Shown here: piece after piece, positions 40,880-46,597 of the stretch
How positions within the stretch are numbered: position 1 is the first letter of the stretch
Layout of the letters: every line of letters starts with the position of its first letter
Source of the DNA: Chara braunii
Lineage: Eukaryota > Streptophyta > Charophyceae > Charales > Characeae
Length of the DNA: 46,597 bases
Assembly (NCBI GenBank): GCA_003427395.1
Contig: BFEA01000467.1
Coordinates: forward strand, 737,963 to 784,559
Direction of reading: 5' to 3'
Made by a program: the position numbers and the translations under genes
The notes under the pieces: model-generated
Told to the model about the DNA's origin: nothing
Seen by the model: only the letters and a program-made list of their open reading frames with translations
The model's database searches: none

Positions 40880-41500
40880 GTTGACCACACGTGGAAAATT
40901 GAGGAAGATCAGGGGGATCGGGCTCCAAGGAGATGAGCTCAACGTCTAGGCAAAGTGAATCATAACAAAGAAGATCCATGGCATTCATCGAGTAGAAGGT
41001 GACGTCCTCCTGACCGATAAAGTGAGCAAATTGGTGAGGGGACGTGAAGGTGCTGTCGAGTTGGGACTTATAGGGGCGAGGGTCCTAGGGAGGGAGATCG
41101 GGAGGGGTGTCGTTCGTGATGTCGAGGAAGGGGACGTGATAGGTCTGCCCGCACTTCATTTTTAAAATGACTATCTCGGTCACCCTTTCGGTCTATATGC
41201 CACGAAACTTGTGAGGCTAGGGAGTGTCAAAGATAAAGTTTTACCCAGTCTTCGATACATCGAAGTATGTGGCGGAGTGGTAGCGACAAGATGTCTGGGT
41301 ATTATCTGGCAGTTGGAGTGTAAGGGAGAAATGGAGGTCACGGACCGTCTGATCGAAGGAGCGTTGTGTCTTGTTATCTTTGAGGGTAACAAAGATAGGA
41401 GAGTAAGAATAAGAGGTAGCTAGACGAGCTTCCTCAACCACGCTATGGTGAACGAGATCTCCCTACGAGCCCGAGTCTCATAAAGTGCGATACCCCCTCA
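40880..41500 (-). pseudogene. Element C protease region
   Basis: The retropepsin remnant has DSG at 41469-41477, with a TGA before it and a TAG after DSGS, where element A has TGG and CAG. The following text (VVEEARLATSYSYSPIFVTL, FDQTV) matches A and B. 40880-41100 matches the protease-RT linker (ERIS-like acidic and VTF motifs). Confidence 0.72.
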
Positions 41501-41519
41501 TAGATATCTCAAGACGAAT

Positions 41520-42141
41520 GAGAATGATAGGGAGGGTTCGATCAGGGTCTGAGAGCAGAGCAAGAAGACAGCGCAGGACATTAATGTGTCTCGTGAGTTG
41601 CTCATGACGAGCCCATAGAATGGTCAAATCGAGGAGAGATGACACAACGTCATCGCGAGTCGTCAGTTGAGCACTTCACCAAGTTGTGCGAATGGCGCGA
41701 CGTGTCAGAAGTCTCGAAGGGGAAGGACTAGATGTGGTGGTTTGTTGTGGGGCAGACGGTACCTCGACAGACAACGGGGCAAAGGAAACTGCGTTTGTCG
41801 TGTCATTTAGATCCTCTAGTATGGTAGCCAAATGGGCGAACCACGAGTCTGTGGTTAGGAAGCGCTTCACTTCGGTCATCAAAGTCTCGCTCCAAATTCT
41901 ATTGCTGCAATCAAGGTCTGCCCGGTACCCCTAGGCCCATGGGCAAACCCTTTTGCAAAAATTGTGTCTGCAACTCCGCACTCAGCAGGCCGCACGAAGA
42001 AAAAGGGGGAGGGGGCTTGCCTGTTAGAGATACGAGACAGCGAGGAGTTCCGCCTGAGCAGAACGGGTAGGCGGTGCTAAGGGAAGGGCGGGCAACAATT
42101 CTGATAAGTAAATCATTCGTCAGGTCCGGGTATAGGGGCAA
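41520..42141 (-). pseudogene. gag: Element C gag C-terminal remnant
   Basis: 41911-42141 contains SSCGLLSAELQTQFLQKG, which aligns with GVLSAEQRVAILGRRG just before the zinc knuckle in element A. 41676-41882 resembles the region between gag and protease. The right boundary of C is not defined, since homology fades beyond about 42141. Confidence 0.5.
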
Positions 42142-44390
42142 AAAGACTAGTCGGACCGCCTAAAGGCTGGTCTCCTCCGATGTTCCTCTTTGAATATCGG
42201 GGACTGTCGCTCGTAATTAGTCCTCCGAAACATTCGTTAAAAATCGGGAGCGATATAGAGAAGACTAGCACAACTCATGCACGATAATAACCCGTATAAC
42301 TTGGACCGGGAATCGGACGCTCTGTTACTTTCCTCGAAAAATCGGCAACTGCGAAGTTCGTTACTATCGAGAGTGGCACCGAGCGCAGCGCTAAAAGACA
42401 ATCTGGGAGCGGAACGACGAGAAGAAGAGAGAGAGGGAACCTGAACTTAGTTCATGCCAGGGTACATTCAGAGGGAGGAGATCGTGGAAAGCAGGTTGAG
42501 CGCAGTAAAGAACACAAGGCTCGTTCGTCTATGAGCAGTTCTGGGCAAGAAAAGAAACGATCCCGGGGCTTCGGCTCGGGGCGAGTTGCATGATGAAGTT
42601 AGATTTGGCGTTGGGTTAGTAGGATTTAAGTTAGACTCGGACGAGAAAAGAGTTGCGCTGAGATAAGGAGGGCGGGGATGTGGCAAAATTGAGGAAATAA
42701 TACCTCACTCGATTCTCAATGAAAACGAGCGAAATAAAGTGACAAACGAGGTTTTTCTTGAATTGTGAATTAGATTGTGAAGTCAGCATGATCGATAGAG
42801 TGTTGTGTAGGGAGTTAGAGACAGAGAGGTGGTGCGCGGAGGAGGCGAGGGGGATGGCGAAGGAAGGGTGAGAGTTGTTGCATGCGGTCGTTTCTCGACT
42901 ATTCCTAGGAAATGAGAGTGCTATCTGGGGGTTTCAAGGTGTTGCGAGTCGAGCTGTGGATTCGGATTCTGTCTATAAGTGATAGATTAGGTGGGGTAGT
43001 ATATGGGGGTTGCGCTAGGCGTATGGGCAACAAGTGGGTTTGGAGCACGATGTATACTTTCGGGCCTTAGCGGAAGATTCATCTCATAGATGGACTCCCT
43101 CGCGTGAACACACGGTGAGGCTTGCATTAATGAGTCAGTCAGTGTCTTACACTGAGTATTATTCCAGTTCATCCGTCCAATAGAGTGAACCTTTATGCGT
43201 TCTAGCGGAAGAGTCATCAGCGGGGCAGTGAGTTACGGACAACGGTCAAGCACGTATGAGAGAGAGACAGAGAGAGGGTGAAGGGAAAATGGGCGCTTGC
43301 CTGAAAGTCGAGGTGCAGGGCGAGCCGAGCAGGGTTGAAGACTAAAGCGTACCTTCCCGGACCTTAGAGGGAGACCCTTTCAGGTTCTACAGAATCCGAC
43401 AAACGAAGTGGCGAAGAAGTGGGCAGAGAGGTCACGAGGACGCATCCATTGACCAATGCACAACTTGTGTGTCGAGCGAGGCAACTACAGGCGGGCCGCA
43501 AGCTTGAAGAGTTGCCTGCTAACCGGGAAGTTACTCGGCCTGCCATGTGGGGTAGCCAAAGGCAAGCCAAGGAAGCTGCAAGCTTACCAGATAATCGGTA
43601 CGCAGCTCATTCTGTCGGTTGAAGTAGCGTGAGTCCCGCCCGGGGTTGGATATTTATCAAAAGTTCAGTAAGGATTGCACGACTAATATCTGCGTGTACT
43701 CCACGCACTACATGGCTAGTCGGACTGGGTTGCTGTCACACTGTGGTGCGCAAGAAAGAAGACTGTGTCTTTGATCCACAACCCGTATCTCGAGCTGTAG
43801 CCTGTGCATTTTTTGTCACGAAGCTGCGGAATGACTAAGTCTTTGAAGGAAGGATATTGTTGCGAATTGAGAAGTCGTCAAGGAGCCCACAACTGGCAGT
43901 TTGACTTTGATTGATCAAGTTGCGACAGACTTTGACCATCATTGTGGGACCCTTAAGCGATTGAAGATTGCAAGGCCCTCTCTTGAGAGTTGAGTTTGTC
44001 CCCCTTCTGTATCTCGAGCGTTCGAAACCTCTCCTTCTGCCCTTCTTACTCTAAATCTAGTCTATGGTTCTTAGATCAATGTGGGAGCTCTGTCGGAACT
44101 CAAGATGAGTTATGGAGGCAGGGAACTGAGAGGTAAACTTCATCCTCCTTCTATAAACCCAGTTAATACCCTTATCTATATTTCTGGCTATAATTTGACT
44201 GAGTATACTGCATGCATCCCATATTGAGTTTGTGCTTGACTTTCAAGACACAAATCAGAGCTAAGTAAAAGAATCATGTGCAATTCCAGTTTCATTTTTG
44301 TTATTTGTCTTAAATCAGATTGTGAAAAGAGTTTGCATCCGTGGGAAAGGTGGGAGGAAGGTGGTTTTGCTTCTGGTCAACCAGAGGTTA
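42142..44390. other. Unassigned spacer, no gene seen
   Basis: No open frame above about 85 codons and no recognisable domain. Low-complexity purine (GA)n stretches occur at about 42418-42435 and 43259-43280. It could hold a strongly decayed leader of element C, but I see no LTR end, PBS or gag start. Confidence 0.45.
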
Positions 44391-44400
44391 GGTACTGTAC

Positions 44401-45107
44401 TAAGTTGGACTACCTAGTACTATGTTTATTTTGATAGTCTAGATGACCAAACATGTTTCCATAAGTTTTCATGGTATGGTTGCTCTGACGTGTGAGGGAT
44501 GCATTTGTTTGTTTTTCAGGAACCAGGCAACTTTCCATAAGTTTGGATGACATGGTTGTCTTGTTTTATTTGGGGTTTATGATGTTTATTAACATCTGAA
44601 AGAGAAAATTTAACACTTGTTCCACAAGTTTGGATGACTCTTAACTTCTTGTTTATTCTGAGGGAAGATCAGACGAAGGGTTGGACTCGTTTCATAAGTT
44701 GGATGGTCTGGTCTGGAGCCAGGCAGATGCTGGAGTCAGAAGAGGGTAAATTTGTCTATACCTTTATACTGCTTAACTTACGAATAGGCTAGTCAAAAAT
44801 TGTTTCATAAGTTTGGATGGTCTGACTATAGTTTATCACAAACTCAAGAGAGTATTAATCAAGAATAAACTGGTTGTAAGAAGGGGTAGACTGAACCTTG
44901 TTTCTAAGTTGAACGGTTCAATCATATACTGCCTTAAAAAATGAAGTGCAGAAAGTTATATATAACTTTGACATTTTAAACAGTTTAGAGGGACTAGGTT
45001 GGACAGTTAGGTCACATGCCCAAAAAAGAGAAAAGTTGTGGTGCTAAGTGTTTGTGTATATTCAATGGTTGAGCTAGACATGTTTCCAGAAGCTTGGATG
45101 ATCTAGG
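44401..45107. repeat. Iterated TTTCCATAAGTTTGGATG motif array
   Basis: Eight diverged copies of a motif near TTGTTTCATAAGTTTGGATG occur at 44401, 44454, 44531, 44616, 44687, 44801, 44899 and 45081, all in the same orientation. Spacing is 50-180 bp, mostly 70-115. Sequence between copies is poorly conserved. Several copies are followed by GGTYTG or GACATGGTTG, suggesting a longer, decayed unit. It is non-coding. Confidence 0.7.
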
Positions 45108-45306
45108 TTTACATCCTATGTAAACTGGGTATAAGGGACAAATCATTGAAAGACTATGAACTATTGTTTGACAAGGTTTGACCTTGGGGCTGATGAGAAT
45201 ACTTACCATTGTGGTTTGGCCTTATATGTGACTGAGTGAGATCTCTGCTTAGTCTGAGTTTCAGTTTGACAGGTAGTTTCTTTAGTTGGTCATCATGTGC
45301 TAGAGC

Positions 45307-46292
45307 GTTTTTCCTGGAAAGATCGCAAAAAAATGTACAAGTACTCCAATTTTAAGGTTTTTTCACACATTCTCCTGAGCGCAAAAACTTACTGAATTTG
45401 GAGTACTTTTTCAGTTGGCCTACACATGGCTGAGTAGCAAAAATGAAAAATGTGTCGAATAGGTTCGACGATTATTTTACAGTCTAAATTATTTTTTGAA
45501 AATGTTCTAATATTTTTTCTTGAAAAAAACACGCCCTCATCTATGGATTCTCAAAATTTCAGATTTTTCTGTGGTTTTCTCCGAGCACAGAAAATCGCCA
45601 ATGTTGCCTCTTCCAAAACGCTTGTTTCATTGCGCCTGACCTCCCTGTTTTGAGAAGACGGACCTCAACGCCTGGGCTTGATGACCCTTTTGCAATTCAC
45701 ATGCCCTCATTTCGTTTTGGGGTCCACTTCCACCGAAGACTGGTCCTTTCTTTGTCCAAAAGCCCAGTTCTACCAGAGCTAGTTGTAGGTAGTCCGCAAT
45801 TTTGTCAAGGACCAGTCCCCCAATTTTTTTTGCCCCCTAAGAACCCACTTTGCGTCTTGGTTGCTCGCCGCAAAAAATGCAACACCTTGACATAAATGTC
45901 GAAACCTACTATACCGCAGCCTTAGTTAGGGCTGCGAATTGTGTTCCACAAAAGGGGTACCGGCGGGTCCAGTCCTGCAGTTTGCAAGAGGCAACTTTTA
46001 CGATTTTTTGTACTTATAAAAATTCACATAAAAATATGAAAATTTGACAATATGTATATTAGGTCGTAGTCTTTCTAGGAAAAATACCATAAAATTTTCA
46101 AAACATCATTAAAACCAAAAAATAGTCGCTTCTCCGATTTGGGGCATTTTTTTTATGTTTGACACTAAACCATGTGTGGGCCAATGAAAAAAGTACTCCA
46201 ACTTGAGTGATTTTTTCTCACTCAGAAAAATGTGTGAAGAAATCTGAAAATTGGAGTGGTTGTAAATTTTGTTGTGATATTTCCATTAAAAA
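45307..46292. mobile_element. 986-bp foldback element, about 224-bp arms
   Basis: The left arm 45307-45530 and right arm 46069-46292 are inverted copies. Examples: ACTCCAATTTT ... TTCACACATT ... GGAGTACTTTTT ... TTGGCCTACACATGG on the left, and the complement of CCATGTGTGGGCCAA ... AAAAAGTACTCC ... AATGTGTGAAG ... AAAATTGGAGT on the right. Identity is about 70 percent by eye, with small indels. The 540-bp centre is unique, with an 81-codon open frame only. No target-site duplication is recognised. Confidence 0.75.
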
Positions 46293-46370
46293 ATATTATA
46301 AAATTTTAATTTCAACCATGAAATAGATTATGACCGTAATTTGACCCATATTACAATTTTATCATTCAAC

Positions 46371-46414
46371 TTTTTTTTTTTTTTTTTTTTTTTTCTCTTT
46401 CTCTCTCTCTCTCT
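46371..46414. repeat. Poly-T then (CT)n tract
   Basis: About 24 T followed by CT repeats just before the adapter. It is probably where the read or assembly broke down. Confidence 0.85.
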
Positions 46415-46427
46415 GGTAGCCCTCCCC

Positions 46428-46465
46428 CTGTCTCTTATACACATCTAGATGTGTATAAGAGACAG
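46428..46465. other. Nextera mate-pair junction adapter (artefact)
   Basis: CTGTCTCTTATACACATCT (46428-46446) directly followed by its reverse complement AGATGTGTATAAGAGACAG (46447-46465). This 38-bp palindrome is two transposase mosaic ends joined during circularisation in Nextera mate-pair libraries. It is not genomic. Confidence 0.98.
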
Positions 46466-46597
46466 GTAAGGTAGCGGTGCGTTCGTGAGGCCGAATGGCA
46501 TCACCGTAAACTCATAGTGGTTGAAGCGTGATCGGAACGCTGTCTTCCGTTGGTCCACTGCAGCGATGTGGATCTGATGGTAACTGCTATGAAGATC
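46466..46597 (-). other. Chimeric copy of 33784-33915
   Basis: All 132 bases after the adapter are identical, in the same orientation, to 33784-33915 in the RT of element B. This is the far mate of a mate-pair fragment read through the junction, not a real neighbouring RT gene. Confidence 0.95.

Larger units (their letters stand above)
37366..42141 (-). mobile_element. Element C: diverged Ty3/gypsy relative, truncated
   Basis: A minus-strand element of the same family with gag remnant, protease, RT, RNase H and part of integrase, all strongly decayed. Its integrase stops after a YYDLDF segment at about 37400. About 30 bp of filler then joins it to the gag start of element B. No LTR, PBS or chromodomain for C is seen in the window. 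An inverted-repeat minisatellite (about 39990-40870) interrupts the linker between protease and RT. It is clearly more distant from A and B than they are from each other. Confidence 0.82.

Noticed and set aside
46466-46597. A third minus-strand RT fragment at the window end
   Set aside because: It is identical to 33784-33915 and sits behind a library adapter, so it is an artefact.
1-46597. CRISPR arrays, bacterial operons or defence systems
   Set aside because: No regular repeat-spacer array, no bacterial gene spacing and no ribosome binding sites; the content is eukaryotic retroelements.

Overview
This window is a stretch of repeat-rich nuclear DNA from a eukaryote. I see no operons, no ribosome binding sites and no intact host gene. 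Three observations point to the green lineage: (i) a primer binding site, TGGTATCAGAGC, complementary to the initiator tRNA-Met 3' end, as is usual in plant LTR retrotransposons; (ii) Ty3/gypsy elements with a C-terminal chromodomain; (iii) an L1-type LINE with a plant-style zf-RVT zinc finger. A streptophyte alga (Chara-like) or an early land plant is my best guess, but no sequence here proves it. The DNA comes from a short-read assembly: there is a 300-N gap at 28857-29156, and an uncut Nextera mate-pair junction adapter at 46428-46465.

Layout. 1-4380: a broken unidentified ORF (180-1248), a GC-rich GCGCTG-studded island with a candidate promoter downstream, CAT microsatellites, two copies of a dispersed repeat here called X, and a poly-A tail. 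4382-9370: a LINE whose ORF2 (endonuclease, reverse transcriptase, zf-RVT) is broken by five stops and two frameshifts and which ends in poly-A. 9371-17236: a poly-Asn cassette ORF on the minus strand, a four-unit tandem array, three tRNA-derived SINEs (one minus, two plus), a degenerate ORF with a LINE-like 3' tail, a 202-bp foldback element and a perfect 16-bp hairpin.

17237-27357 (element A, plus): a complete but dead Ty3/gypsy chromovirus with 304/309-bp LTRs, TAGGG target duplication, PBS, a 2.1-kb leader, gag, protease, RT, RNase H, integrase, chromodomain and a 1.1-kb 3' region. 28190-about 37365 (element B, minus): a relative of A that keeps its 3' LTR but lacks its 5' LTR and leader. 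Its LTR is split by a nested 1,439-bp hAT-like transposon with 8-bp target duplication CTCCAAAC and 17-bp terminal inverted repeats. About 37366-42141 (element C, minus): a more diverged relative joined head to tail with B and interrupted by an inverted-repeat minisatellite.

42142-46427: unassigned DNA, then an iterated TTTCCATAAGTTTGGATG motif array (44401-45107) and a roughly 986-bp foldback element with about 224-bp arms (45307-46292). 46466-46597: a 132-bp exact copy of 33784-33915 behind the adapter, i.e. an assembly artefact.

The retroelements would use a gag-pol cycle (A, B, C) or target-primed reverse transcription (LINE, SINEs), but every coding copy here is inactivated. Stop codons whose intact counterpart can be seen in a sister copy come from C-to-T or G-to-A changes (CGA, CAG, TGG to stop), the pattern expected from deamination of methylated cytosine in silenced elements. 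I found no convincing novel cellular system. The most interesting signals are the nested hAT-like element, the two foldback elements, the iterated motif array, an inserted Pro/Ser/Thr-rich loop in the RNase H of all three gypsy copies, and loss of a different integrase catalytic residue in A and B than in C.
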